From assembly GCA_013140805.1 (NCBI GenBank), contig JABFRW010000006.1, positions 1 to 42,783 on the forward strand: 42,783 bases of DNA, written 5' to 3'. A program made the translations under genes and the position numbers. This stretch comes from Candidatus Eisenbacteria bacterium. Lineage in GTDB: Bacteria; Eisenbacteria; RBG-16-71-46. Positions 8,215 to 18,516 of this stretch are shown piece after piece; the first letter of the stretch is position 1, and each line of letters begins with the position of its first letter. Below the pieces are notes generated by a model. That model saw only the letters and a program-made list of their open reading frames with translations, made no database searches and had not been told where the DNA came from.

Positions 8215-8723
8215 GGTGTCTTCCTCCAGGATGTCGCGACCCACGCTCTCGTCCTTTGGGACTGCGAGCCGGGGCCACCGCGTCGTCTACATGCGAGATG
8301 CGAGGGCGGTGTTTCCGGTCGTGCCTGGCTCGCCGATTCCCTGGCGGCCGTGCGTGGCTCTCGGCCTAAGCCGAAGAGCCGCGCAGCGATTGAGCACGAA
8401 CCGTGCCCTGCATCGAGCAAGTTCGAACGACGCGGCCCGAATGCCCGAGAAGCCGCGAATTCACGGCGCTCGCGCGATTCGAGGCGAATCGGAGCAAGTG
8501 CTGCTGGGAGGCGGGGCGGAGAGACCCCTTGGATTCTGCAAACGAGGACCCCGCCGAATGCAACGCAGGGCGACCTTCCCTGTCGAAGTTCGGAGCCGAG
8601 GAGGGCTCTCGAAGAATGCCCCTCCATGGGCTGGCGCGGGGGCGTGATTGCAGAGTTCCGCGCGCGCGAGAACTTGCCACAGTCGTGCGTTTCGATCTAC
8701 TAAAAACGAATGAAGTCGGATCG
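8215..8723. other. Non-coding divergent intergenic region
   Basis: About 510 bases lie between the FN3 gene start (reverse) and the pilus promoter. Short open frames exist on both strands, but none has a ribosome site and recognisable protein features together. I see small dyads: GGCTCTCGGC/GCCGAAGAGCC at 8356-8379 (one bulged base), GATTCG/CGAATC at 8476-8490 and GAGCC/GGCTC at 8593-8608. The reverse operon must be transcribed from somewhere here, but I find no convincing -35/-10 pair for it. No known riboswitch core could be matched. Confidence 0.5.
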
Positions 8724-8752
8724 TTGACAGCATTTCAGCGCGCCCCTAGCAT
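8724..8752 (+). promoter_or_regulatory. Sigma70-type promoter of the type IV pilus operon
   Basis: A perfect -35 box TTGACA (8724-8729) and a -10 box TAGCAT (8747-8752) are separated by the optimal 17 bases. A transcript would start near 8759, leaving an untranslated leader of about 80 bases before the first pilus gene. It is the best housekeeping-type promoter I saw in the window; no sigma54-type GG/GC element is present, unlike many pilA promoters. Confidence 0.75.
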
Positions 8753-8841
8753 CATCACCCACTGCGTGCGGAGCACTCGAGCCGTGACCGCTCGCGCAAT
8801 CGAAAGGCGCACTCTCAGCGCGTGAGTCGGACCCCCGCCCC

Positions 8842-9966
8842 ATGACCCCATTCGTCCTCGAACGTGACGCCATCTTGCGTGGCGCCGTGGGGTTGGGTGC
8901 TTCCGACCTGATTCTCACGGCCGGCCACCCTCCTATGGTGACGATCTCGGGTGCGTTGCGCCCGATGCCGGGCGCGCCGGTGCTGACGCCCGCGGACTCA
9001 CGTTCGCTATCCGAAAGTTTTTTGACACCCGCGCTCCACGAGAAGTTCACGCGCGACCTGGAGCTCGATACCCGGTACGAGTTACCTGGTGTGGCAAATT
9101 TTCGCGTCAACCTCTACGTCCAGAGAGGCGCGTGGGGCTGCGCGGTGCGCATCGTGCCGCTCACCATTCCTCTGCCGGGTGAGCTCGGAATCGCGCCGCA
9201 CGTCCTGAGCCGGGTGCTTGCGCTCACTCGCGGGCTGGTGCTCGTCACCGGCCCCACCGGTGCCGGCAAGTCGACGACGATCGCGTCGATCCTGGAGCAG
9301 ATCAATCAGACCGGACCGGCACGCCACATCGTGACGGTCGAGGATCCAATCGAGTTCATGTTCCGGTCGAAGACCGCGGTGTTCGATCAGCGCGAAGTCG
9401 GCGTCGACACCCGCAGCTATGCACGTGGATTGAAGGGCGCCCTGCGCCAGCTTCCACACATCATCTTCGTCGGCGAGATGCGCGATCTGACCAGCATGGC
9501 GATCGCGCTCACCGCCGCCGAGACCGGCAACCTGGTGATCTCGACCATGGCGACCCAGTCCGCATCTCAGACCGTGACGCGCATCATCGATTCGTTCCCG
9601 CCGCATCAGCAGTCGCAGGTGCGCGCGCAGCTGTCGCTCACGCTGCGCGCGGTGATCTCTCAGGTGCTGCTGCCGCGCGCCGACGGCAAGGGTCGCGTGG
9701 CCGCGCGCGAGATCATGTTCGTGAATCAGGCGATCCAGAATCTGATCCGCGAGGACAAGGGGCATCAGATCCCGAACGTGATCGCGACCAGCCTGCGCGA
9801 GGACATGGTGCCGCTCGACGAGTCGATCACCGAGCTGGTCGAGCGCGGCACCATCGCGTTCGAGACCGCCTATCCGTTCTTCGAGGATCCCGAGAAACGC
9901 GCGTTGCTTCAGAAGCGCTACTACCGAATCGCAGCGGTGCCCGAAACCGGCGCGCGGCCGCGCTAG
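8842..9966 (+). CDS. pilT: PilT-like pilus retraction ATPase with altered His box
   Basis: This 374-residue cytoplasmic hexameric ATPase belongs to the PilT/PilU family, which powers pilus retraction. The N-terminal domain (about 1-115) is followed by Walker A GPTGAGKS (137-144), an Asp box EDPIEF, the Walker B region IIFVGEMRDL with the catalytic E212, and the PilT-type C-terminal motif AIQNLIRE (normally AIRNLIRE). Two changes stand out. The His box reads STMATQSA, so Ala237 replaces the near-invariant histidine of TLHT. The segment before Walker B reads RQLPHIIFVGE rather than R-E/Q-D-P-D-x-I-x-V-G-E. It may therefore be a PilU-like or regulatory paralogue. It is the first gene of the pilus operon, with PilB beginning 12 bases on. 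Another PilT may exist elsewhere. Confidence 0.85.
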   Translation: MTPFVLERDAILRGAVGLGASDLILTAGHPPMVTISGALRPMPGAPVLTPADSRSLSESFLTPALHEKFTRDLELDTRYELPGVANFRVNLYVQRGAWGCAVRIVPLTIPLPGELGIAPHVLSRVLALTRGLVLVTGPTGAGKSTTIASILEQINQTGPARHIVTVEDPIEFMFRSKTAVFDQREVGVDTRSYARGLKGALRQLPHIIFVGEMRDLTSMAIALTAAETGNLVISTMATQSASQTVTRIIDSFPPHQQSQVRAQLSLTLRAVISQVLLPRADGKGRVAAREIMFVNQAIQNLIREDKGHQIPNVIATSLREDMVPLDESITELVERGTIAFETAYPFFEDPEKRALLQKRYYRIAAVPETGARPR

Positions 9967-9978
9967 GAAACGAGCCCC

Positions 9979-11702
<1,724 letters not shown>

Positions 11703-11703
<1 letters not shown>

Positions 11704-12965
11704 TGCCGAGCTACTTCTACCGGGCGCGAGACGCCAGCGGGAAAGCCCACGAAGGCATCGAGGTCGCCGCCTCTGAAGAAGAGGTGCTGCGAATCCTCGA
11801 GCACTCGAAGCTGATTCCCATCTACGTCGAGAGTCGTGCTCCCGGTGGTGTCCTGGCCGTGCGCGGCCAGCTCGCGCGCGAGTGGGCCGACGTGGCGCAG
11901 CGCATGCGCACCTCGGTCAAACCGGTTGCGGTGGCCCTGTTCGCGCGGCAGCTCAGCACCATGATCAGCGCAGGACTTCCGCTGGTGCGCTCGCTGCGCT
12001 CGATCTCTCGGGATCACGAGGACAAGCGGCTCGGCCGCATCCTGGAACGGGTGTCCGACGACGTGCAGAAGGGCGACTCGCTGTCGACCGCGCTCGGAAA
12101 GCACCCCGGGGCATTCGACGAGGTGTTCGTGAGCCTCGTGAACACCGGCGAGGTTAGCGGAACCCTCGACACCATCATGGACCAGACCGCCAGCTACCTG
12201 GAGCGGGCCGAGACCCTGAGGCTCAAGGTCCAGGCGGCGCTCCGGTACCCCATGTTCGTGCTGGGGATCGCGGTGGCGATGCTGTTTCTGATGATCATCT
12301 GGGTGATCCCCAAGTTTTCGGTCATTTATTCGCAGTTCCGGGTACCGCTGCCGATTCCGACCCAGCTGGTCCTCGGGATGAGCCAGCTCGCGGTCCGCAA
12401 TCTCCCCATCCTCCTCTTGCTCCTGCTGCTGGGCTGGGTGACCGTCTGGTACAATCTGCGTAAGGAAATGGGGCGCCTGTGGTGGGATCGGATCAAGTTC
12501 AGCATGCCGGTCTTCGGCCCTCTGATCCGCCTGTATGCCATCACGAAATTCGCTCGCACGCTCAGCATCCTGACCGGTAGCGGAACGCAGATCCTCTACT
12601 CTTTGAAAGTGATACGGCCGGTGCCCGGAAACAAGGTGCTGGAGCGTGGAATCGACCAGGTCCGTTCGAGGGTCGAAGAGGGTGATGCACTCGCCAAGGC
12701 CATGGCCGACACCGGGGTGTTTCCCGAGATGCTCGTCCAGATGACCGCGACGGGTGAGGAAACCGGGCAGCTCGACAACATGCTTTCTCGCACGGCGGAC
12801 TTCTACGAGCAGCGGGTCACCACGCAGGTGGATGGCCTGAGTTCTCTGATCGAGCCGATCGCGATCGTGGTTTTGGGCGGCATGGTCGGACTCATGCTGC
12901 TGGCGCTGTACCTGCCGATCTTCAATCTCGGCCAGGCCATGCGTTCCGGCCTGCTGCAGCATTAG
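11703..12965 (+). CDS. pilC: PilC inner-membrane platform protein
   Basis: This 420-residue polytopic membrane protein of the GspF/PilC family is the inner-membrane platform on which PilB and the retraction ATPase act. It has the usual N-terminal lead (MPSYFYRARDASGKAHEG). Two homologous T2SSF domains follow (about 70-195 and 275-400), each with the G-x-L/x-x-A-L pattern, for example GDSLSTALGKHPGAF and GDALAKAMADTGVFPEM. Hydrophobic segments lie near 180-205 and 225-250 and in the last 40 residues. The ATG shares one base with the PilB stop. About 136 bases of non-coding sequence follow before the major pilin. Confidence 0.95.
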
Positions 12966-13101
12966 CGAACGCAAACGGCGATCAACCTCGCACGGAACGA
13001 GGCGAATCGTCTCCAACGGAAGTCAGCCGGCCGCATGGATGCGCCGCCGGAAACGTCACCTCGAGGAGAGCCAACACCCTCGCGGAGGAGGAGCAGAACT
13101 C

Positions 13102-13521
13102 ATGCGGCTCAAGAACCAGCGCGGCTTCACCCTGATGGAGTTGATGGTCGTCATTGTCATCGTCGCGATTCTCGCGGCGGTCGCGGTGCCGCTCTACATC
13201 AATTATGTCAGAGACGCACAGCGCACCGAGGCGCGGGGCGCCATCGGTGCAGTCATCACGGCGGAGCAGACCCAATTCCAGCGAACCGGCGCCTACTCCG
13301 CCGATGTGTTCGTTCGGAATCCGACTCCGGCGACTCAGGCGCTCAATTGCGACCTGACCGAAGCGCTGCAGAATTGGGACATCTCGGTCACTGCCGCAAC
13401 CCCTACTGATGGATTCAGAGTCGTGGCGACGGGAGTCGTGGGGCGTCCGACCGCGGGCTTGACCGTGACCTACACGTATTCCAGGGCAACTCCTTTGCCC
13501 GATCCTTGGGAAGGCACCTAG
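13102..13521 (+). CDS. pilA: Type IV major pilin (PilA-like)
   Basis: This 139-residue prepilin has a short positively charged leader MRLKNQRG, cut by the prepilin peptidase after Gly8. The class III methylation signature FTLMELMVV follows, with phenylalanine at +1 and the conserved Glu at +5 of the mature protein, and then the hydrophobic assembly helix. The globular part has few cysteines (one, C at NCDLTE) and so lacks the C-terminal disulfide loop of neisserial pilins. The start is set by GGAGGAGGAG just upstream. It is the only pilin in the cluster of the simple GspG/PilA form and has a strong ribosome site, so it is the likely major subunit. Confidence 0.9.
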   Translation: MRLKNQRGFTLMELMVVIVIVAILAAVAVPLYINYVRDAQRTEARGAIGAVITAEQTQFQRTGAYSADVFVRNPTPATQALNCDLTEALQNWDISVTAATPTDGFRVVATGVVGRPTAGLTVTYTYSRATPLPDPWEGT

Positions 13522-13564
13522 CACTCGGCACAACTCGATGCTCATCGTGCTCGTGACCCAAGAC

Positions 13565-14053
13565 ATGAGTTCTCCCGATCTCATCCGGCGGCCCTGCAGT
13601 TCACGGCCGCCGGATGTCTGTTCGGGGTTCACGCTCACCGAGGTTCTGGTCGCGTTGCTGATCAGCGTGATCACCGTGGTCGGGCTCGCTCACACGTTCG
13701 GAATCGGTCGCGGGCTGATCGATCGCTACGCGACCTCTCGCGACGCGCTCGGCGCCGCGGAGAGACGAATCGAGACCCTGCAGATGCAAGCCATGCAAGA
13801 CAGCGCTGCCAATTTCACCGATCTCACGCCGGGCAGTCACGGCCCGATTGCATTGACGCTCAATGGTCGTACCGCAGGTGTCGAGTTGTGGCTCATCGAG
13901 TCGATCGACGATACAGCCGATGGAATCAGCGCAGCCGACGTCGATCACAACACCGACGACTATCGACTTGCGACGGTTCGAATCGGGTGGACCCAGGCGG
14001 CGGTCACGGACACCCTTCGACTCACCACGATTCTCCCCTCCCCTCAGCCATGA
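13565..14053 (+). CDS. Minor pilin with PilV/PilE-like N-terminus
   Basis: A prepilin-like protein with the cleavage region CSG/FTLTEVLVALLISVITVV (Glu at +5). From ATG at 13565 it has 162 residues and an unusually long leader of 21; an ATG at 13538 would add nine more residues. Neither start has a clear ribosome site. The globular domain is Asp/Thr rich with a repeat-like DDTADGISAADVDHNTDDY region that might bind calcium. By position, after the major pilin and before PilW- and PilX-like genes, it matches PilV/PilI. Minor pilins prime pilus assembly and may form the tip. The stop overlaps the next gene by 4 bases. Confidence 0.75.
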   Translation: MSSPDLIRRPCSSRPPDVCSGFTLTEVLVALLISVITVVGLAHTFGIGRGLIDRYATSRDALGAAERRIETLQMQAMQDSAANFTDLTPGSHGPIALTLNGRTAGVELWLIESIDDTADGISAADVDHNTDDYRLATVRIGWTQAAVTDTLRLTTILPSPQP

Positions 14054-14547
14054 GATCCGCTCAGCGCTCCGGATTCACGCTCGTCGAGGTCGTCGTCGTC
14101 ATGGCCCTTGCCGGCGTCGTCACCATGGGGCTCGTTACGTTCTATCTCTACTCTCAAAGCACTTGGATCGACGCTTCGACCCAGGCCCTTACGCAGCGTG
14201 ACGCGACCGGTGCGCTGGAGGCGATCGGAGCAACCGTTTGGAGCGGCAACAACGCCACCGTGCTTCCGGCGGCCGGCGACAGCACCAACTCCGATCTGTT
14301 CGTCTACGATGCCGGCGGAACACTTCTCGGGCGCTACTACTGGGACCCGGCCGACTCGCTCATTCACTGGGGAGACGACGTCACCGCAGATCGCGGGCCG
14401 CTGGTTCCCAGCCGGGCCGAGCGATTCACGGTGAGTCTCGAAGACTCACTCGGACTGGTTCACATCGACTCGCTGCGACTCCGCTCCTCCATGGGACAGC
14501 CGGTCTCGCTGAGTTCCACCTTCGGGATGTACAACCGCACGCCATGA
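14050..14547 (+). CDS. Minor pilin (PilW/PilJ-like)
   Basis: This 165-residue prepilin has a leader MRSAQRSG and the mature start FTLVEVVVVMALAG (Glu at +5). The short globular domain resembles PilW/GspJ-type minor pilins in order and size, with segments such as SDLFVYDAGG and LLGRYYWDPADSLIHW. It overlaps both neighbours by ATGA, so the three minor-pilin genes are translated as a coupled set. The exact minor pilin class is inferred from gene order, not from a diagnostic motif. Confidence 0.78.
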   Translation: MRSAQRSGFTLVEVVVVMALAGVVTMGLVTFYLYSQSTWIDASTQALTQRDATGALEAIGATVWSGNNATVLPAAGDSTNSDLFVYDAGGTLLGRYYWDPADSLIHWGDDVTADRGPLVPSRAERFTVSLEDSLGLVHIDSLRLRSSMGQPVSLSSTFGMYNRTP

Positions 14548-15833
14548 CCCCACGACTTCGCCATCCGAGGGCCGGACAGCACGGCTTCATGCTCGTTGGC
14601 GTGATCATGTTCGCGCTCATCCTGAGCATTCTCGGCCTGTCGCTGTTCAGCCTCTCGAGCTTCGAGTCACAGTTCTTCTTCAAGTCCTACGACCGGACGC
14701 AATCTCTGCAGAGTGCGATCGGCGGAATTCAGCAGGCGCGCTACGTGTTGGCTTCGACCGCCGACTTGAGCCGGGTGGGCCAGAACCTGCCGAGCAATCA
14801 GGTCATCTGGGCGCGTGCCAAGCAGGGCGCGGACTACGACTCGGGCGACTCGACCGGAAACCTGAGCGGCGGCGGTGGACCGATCTGGATTCGCGCGCTC
14901 GCGGAAGTGAACGGCGAGCGTCAGCTGGTCGAGGCGCGTTTCAACTACAGCCCCGGGAACGAGATCTACAAGCGGCTCATGACGCTCACCGGAGATCTGA
15001 GCGTCGCCGTCACCGATTCGGGGGGTACCAACCGAATCAACCAGACCGTACTCGAGGGAGAGATCTGGAAGCTCGGTGGCTCCCCGGGGCCGTGGCCGAC
15101 GGGTTGCCTCCCCGAGGTTCGCCCCGCGGGCAGCATTCCAACTCCGGATGTCGAGGGCTCGTGGTGGTCCTCTCGGTATGGCTCGGCGACGTTCGTGCTT
15201 GCGACACCCGGAGCGCTTCCGAACGATCGCGTCTGGAATTTGAATCTCAGTAGCGGATTGACCTACTACAAGACCGAGGACGGGCTCTCGCCGGAATGGA
15301 GTCTCTACCGAACCAACGCGGGACGTGCCGAGATTCGAGTGACTGGGACCGCGGTGTGGTTGCTCAAGGACGGACTCCGAATCGAGCCGTGCGCGAGAAT
15401 CGTGGGGAGCGGACCCGGCGTCGCCACGCTGATCATCGTGACGCGACCGCTGCCGGGACGGACCGGAGATGAGGCGAATGTCGGAACGCTGTTCTACGGC
15501 GGAATCGAGACCTCGAACTGCAACCTGATCCTGGTCTCGAGCGGAACGGTCAAGCTCGAACACGACCTTTCGAATCAGGACGGCGATCTGGGCGTCACGT
15601 CCGACTATCTGTCGATCTTCGCGCAGAACTGCCGAGTCATGGGCACGTGGGCGATCGGGAGCTACGCGAACTTGCGATACACTCACGCGGTCGGCGACGC
15701 TCGCGACGACGCCGGAGAGTTGATCGACGACCTGATCGAACAGGGAGCGCTCCCGAATGGGTCGTCGTCGGGTCCGACCCGACTGGATCTCGTGGCCGGC
15801 TCCTGGCGCCAGCTCCAGCCACCGCTGAACTAG
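14544..15833 (+). CDS. Large PilX-like minor pilin
   Basis: This 429-residue protein has an N-terminal prepilin-like signal HG/FMLVGVIMFALILSILG. It is preceded by a basic leader and has no glutamate at +5, where Gly stands. This fits PilX/GspK-type proteins, which sit at the pilus tip and for which E5 is dispensable. The exported part (about 40-429) is far larger than a normal PilX (about 170-200) and contains several Tyr/Trp-rich beta segments and four or more cysteines. I recognise no enzyme or binding domain. The start overlaps the previous stop (ATGA). A tip adhesin role is an inference. Confidence 0.72.
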   Translation: MTPRLRHPRAGQHGFMLVGVIMFALILSILGLSLFSLSSFESQFFFKSYDRTQSLQSAIGGIQQARYVLASTADLSRVGQNLPSNQVIWARAKQGADYDSGDSTGNLSGGGGPIWIRALAEVNGERQLVEARFNYSPGNEIYKRLMTLTGDLSVAVTDSGGTNRINQTVLEGEIWKLGGSPGPWPTGCLPEVRPAGSIPTPDVEGSWWSSRYGSATFVLATPGALPNDRVWNLNLSSGLTYYKTEDGLSPEWSLYRTNAGRAEIRVTGTAVWLLKDGLRIEPCARIVGSGPGVATLIIVTRPLPGRTGDEANVGTLFYGGIETSNCNLILVSSGTVKLEHDLSNQDGDLGVTSDYLSIFAQNCRVMGTWAIGSYANLRYTHAVGDARDDAGELIDDLIEQGALPNGSSSGPTRLDLVAGSWRQLQPPLN

Positions 15834-15846
15834 TTCGAAGGAACGA

Positions 15847-16899
15847 ATGAGATCAGGGCTGCGATCCCGGCCGTGGGCCGGCCTCGATGTCGGCAATTTC
15901 AGCGTCAAGCTGCTCGCCCTGCAGGGAGGCGTGGGTGGCATGCGTCACTGGATCGCGGAGGTTCCGCTCCCTCCGCGCGGAGCCGACGGAAGCCGCACGC
16001 CCGAGACGCTCGCGCACGTCATCAACGAGGCGTTCTCGCTCGCCGGTCTCGCCGTTCGAACGGTGCGCGGGATTTCGCTCGGCATCTCGGGACCGGACGT
16101 GATCGTCAAACAGATCACGCTCCCGCTCCTCGATGACTCGGAAGTCGGCCCCGCGCTGCGCTTCGAGGCCCGCAAGCATCTGCCCTTCGACTTGAGCGCG
16201 ATGAATCTCGATTTTCAGATCCTGGGGCGCTTCCCCAGTGAGCGAAAACTCGAGATCCTGCTCGCGGCGGTCTCGCACGATCACATGCAGCGGCACCTCG
16301 CGCCGCTCAACCTGCTCGGGCTCGAACCGGACGTGCTCGACGCCACTCCGCTCGCCCTCGCGAACGCCTTGATGTATGGAACCGAGCTCGAGACTGGCGC
16401 TCACCTGCTGCTCGACATGGGCGAGGATTTCTCGCACCTGGTCCTCTATCAGCGCGGCCAGCCGTTCTTCAGTCGGCGCCTCGACTTTGGTGGGCGACAC
16501 CTCACCGACGCGATCGCGCGTGGCATTCGGGTGCCGTTCTCCGAGGCCGAAGAGTGGAAGCTGGCGGCGGGCGCGGACGAGCCCGGATTGCGAGTGGACT
16601 GGGACTCGTCGGAGATGCGCGCCGTGCTCGAAGCAATTCGAACCGTGCTGGTCGAGGAGCTTCGGCGGTCGATCGCGTTCTATCGCACGCAGGGGACGCT
16701 GCCGGAGTCGCTCCGTATCTCGATCTCGGGTGGCTCGGCGCGACTGCCAGGCCTCGCGGCACGCATGTCCGAGTTGTTGGGTTCGCCGGTTTCGCTGCTC
16801 AATCCGATTCAGCAGATCCTCGGACAGAACTCCGCGGATGCCTCGCTCTCAGGGCCGCAATTTGCTCAGGCGTTCGGACTCGCATTGAGGAACCAATGA
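15847..16899 (+). CDS. pilM: PilM actin-like assembly protein
   Basis: This 350-residue cytoplasmic, FtsA/actin-fold protein binds the N-terminal tail of PilN and couples the inner-membrane alignment complex to the ATPases. Recognisable parts are WAGLDVGNFSVKLLAL (phosphate-1 loop), the PilM-typical RFEARKHLPFDLSAMNLDFQ, the LLDMGEDFSHL loop (phosphate-2) and ISISGGSARLPGLAARMSEL (adenosine-side motif). The length matches PilM. An AAGGA ribosome site precedes the ATG, and the stop overlaps the PilN start. Confidence 0.93.
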   Translation: MRSGLRSRPWAGLDVGNFSVKLLALQGGVGGMRHWIAEVPLPPRGADGSRTPETLAHVINEAFSLAGLAVRTVRGISLGISGPDVIVKQITLPLLDDSEVGPALRFEARKHLPFDLSAMNLDFQILGRFPSERKLEILLAAVSHDHMQRHLAPLNLLGLEPDVLDATPLALANALMYGTELETGAHLLLDMGEDFSHLVLYQRGQPFFSRRLDFGGRHLTDAIARGIRVPFSEAEEWKLAAGADEPGLRVDWDSSEMRAVLEAIRTVLVEELRRSIAFYRTQGTLPESLRISISGGSARLPGLAARMSELLGSPVSLLNPIQQILGQNSADASLSGPQFAQAFGLALRNQ

Positions 16900-17474
16900 G
16901 TCCCGTGTTCACGATCAACTTTCGGCGCGAGGCGTATCAGCGCGAACAGGCTCGGGCCCGACAGCGCCTGTTTCAGCTCGGCGGCTGGCTGGCTTACTTC
17001 GGCGTGCTCGCGGTGGTCATCGGACTGTATGGCCTGAACTGTGGCGCACTCATCAGCCGTACTCGGCAGGTCGAGCGACTCGTCGAGCGCGCGGCGCGGA
17101 CTCCGGGCGCTTCGCCGGAGTGGCGCGTCGAAGGGACCACTCTGGTGGCGGTCGAGTCGTTTCGCGCCAGCGCGCCGCGCTGGCGTCAGCGTCTGATTCG
17201 GCTGGCCGAGCTGTTGCCGCCGACCGCCGCGCTGTCGACGATCGAAGCCAATCCCGAGAACACGCAACTGGACGCCGATCGGAATCGCCTGGTGATCACC
17301 GGGTTCATTCGGGTCCCGGCAGGGCAGGATCGCATGCGCCCGGTCGCCGACTTGATCGCGCGCCTGCGCGGGGACTCGCTGTTCGCGACCGGGTATTCGT
17401 CCATTCGTTTGTCCTCAAGCCGCGCCGTCGAAGCTTCCAATCCGGAGACTGAATTCGTGATCGAGTGCCGCTAG
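16896..17474 (+). CDS. pilN: PilN inner-membrane alignment protein
   Basis: This 192-residue bitopic protein has a conserved short cytoplasmic start (SPVFTINFRREAY, the PilM-binding I-N-L/F-x-P/R type motif), one membrane helix at about 28-50, then a coiled-coil-like stretch and a ferredoxin-like periplasmic domain. It forms a heterodimer with PilO. It overlaps PilM by ATGA, and the PilO start lies at or within its stop. It is identified mainly from position between PilM and PilO-like genes and from its topology. Confidence 0.85.
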   Translation: MSPVFTINFRREAYQREQARARQRLFQLGGWLAYFGVLAVVIGLYGLNCGALISRTRQVERLVERAARTPGASPEWRVEGTTLVAVESFRASAPRWRQRLIRLAELLPPTAALSTIEANPENTQLDADRNRLVITGFIRVPAGQDRMRPVADLIARLRGDSLFATGYSSIRLSSSRAVEASNPETEFVIECR

Positions 17475-18028
17475 TGAACACCCTCCTCCTCCAACAGCTC
17501 CGCCGCCACTGGCAGATCGTCGCGGCGGCGACTCTGTTGCTCGCCTTCCTCGCGACGCACTTCATGATCTTTCATCCGGCGCGCACGCGCCTCGAGCACG
17601 CGACGACGCGAGCGCAGTCGATGCGCGTGACGCTCGACCCGGACCGTCAGCCCGTGCTGGTGCCCCCGCGGGTCGTGGCGCTGTTTGCCGAGAACTCATT
17701 GACGACCGCGCGCGCCGTCGAGCTGGGCAATTCCGGTGAGCTGACGGCCGATCTCCTGTCGGAAGCATCCGAGATCGCGAATCGATGCGGCATGGACGTG
17801 CTCACCACCGAACCGGGCGCCGCGGCGCAGCAGGGCGAGGCGGTGCAGGTTCGAGCGCGCCTGACCGCGCGCGCGGACTACTCGGACCTGGTCCGATTCA
17901 TGGATGCGATTTCGCGCAGTCCACGTCTCATCGCGGTGGACCATTTCGTGTTGAAAGGCTCGGGCCGCAGCGTGTGCGAGTTGTCGATCGTGCGCTACGT
18001 GCTCAAGCGCTCGGGGAGCCGTTCGTGA
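17474..18028 (+). CDS. pilO: PilO-like inner-membrane alignment protein
   Basis: This 184-residue bitopic membrane protein has a short N-terminal tail, one transmembrane helix (about 17-35: VAAATLLLAFLATHFMIF) and a periplasmic region with a helical segment and a ferredoxin-like end (DYSDLVRFMDAISRSPRLIA), as in PilO/GspM. I chose GTG at 17474, which overlaps the PilN stop; GTG at 17465 would add three residues. Sequence conservation in PilO is weak, so gene order supports the call. The stop overlaps the PilP start (GTGA). Confidence 0.83.
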   Translation: MNTLLLQQLRRHWQIVAAATLLLAFLATHFMIFHPARTRLEHATTRAQSMRVTLDPDRQPVLVPPRVVALFAENSLTTARAVELGNSGELTADLLSEASEIANRCGMDVLTTEPGAAAQQGEAVQVRARLTARADYSDLVRFMDAISRSPRLIAVDHFVLKGSGRSVCELSIVRYVLKRSGSRS

Positions 18029-18516
18029 GTCCGGGCCCGCAGCGCGTTCTGGCGCTCGCGATCGGCGCCATCGCGCTGGCCGTCATCGGGCTGCAGACTT
18101 CCGAAGCCCTGCGCGCCGCCGGACCCTGGCGCCCCCGCGCCGCCAAGCCCACGGCGGTCTCGGCACCCTATGCTCGCCTCGAGCGCGTCCTGGCACAGGC
18201 CGAGTCCGGCGAGGTCCCCTCGACGTTGCGCGACCCGTTCAGCTACGGTGCGGCGCGTCCGATCGTCCCCACCGGGCCGACGACTCCGCGCATCGTGCGA
18301 CCGTCGAAGCCGGTCGCCCCTCCCGCACCAGTCGTCACCGCGATCGTGAGCGACGCCGACCCCCGCGCGATTCTCGTCTTCGAAGGTCGCAACTACATGG
18401 TCAAGCCCGGCGATTCGTTCGCGGGCTTTCAGGTCATCAGCATGACTCCCGAATCCGTGGTGCTGGAGTCGAACGGCCAGCGGCTCGTGATTCGACTCGC
18501 GTCGAAAGGAGAATGA
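18025..18516 (+). CDS. pilP: PilP-like periplasmic protein linking PilNO to the secretin
   Basis: This 163-residue protein has an N-terminal hydrophobic segment (about 6-24, possibly an uncleaved anchor; no lipobox Cys, unlike proteobacterial PilP). A Pro-rich linker follows, then a C-terminal beta domain resembling the PilP/GspC homology region (TAIVSDADPRAILVFEGRNY, VKPGDSFAGFQVISM, ESNGQRLVIRL). Such domains contact the secretin N0/N1 domains. It starts with GTG inside the PilO stop and overlaps the PilQ start by four bases. Confidence 0.83.
   Translation: MSPGPQRVLALAIGAIALAVIGLQTSEALRAAGPWRPRAAKPTAVSAPYARLERVLAQAESGEVPSTLRDPFSYGAARPIVPTGPTTPRIVRPSKPVAPPAPVVTAIVSDADPRAILVFEGRNYMVKPGDSFAGFQVISMTPESVVLESNGQRLVIRLASKGE

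Noticed and set aside
8480-8640. A possible cyclic di-GMP (GEMM) or cobalamin riboswitch upstream of the pilus or FN3 operon
   Set aside because: Isolated matches such as GCAAAC and GGGAA occur, but the conserved ACGCAAAGC core and paired helices of these classes could not be assembled on either strand.
8190-8647. Short overlapping open frames in the divergent region
   Set aside because: They lack ribosome sites, have composition like random GC-rich sequence and overlap each other on both strands.
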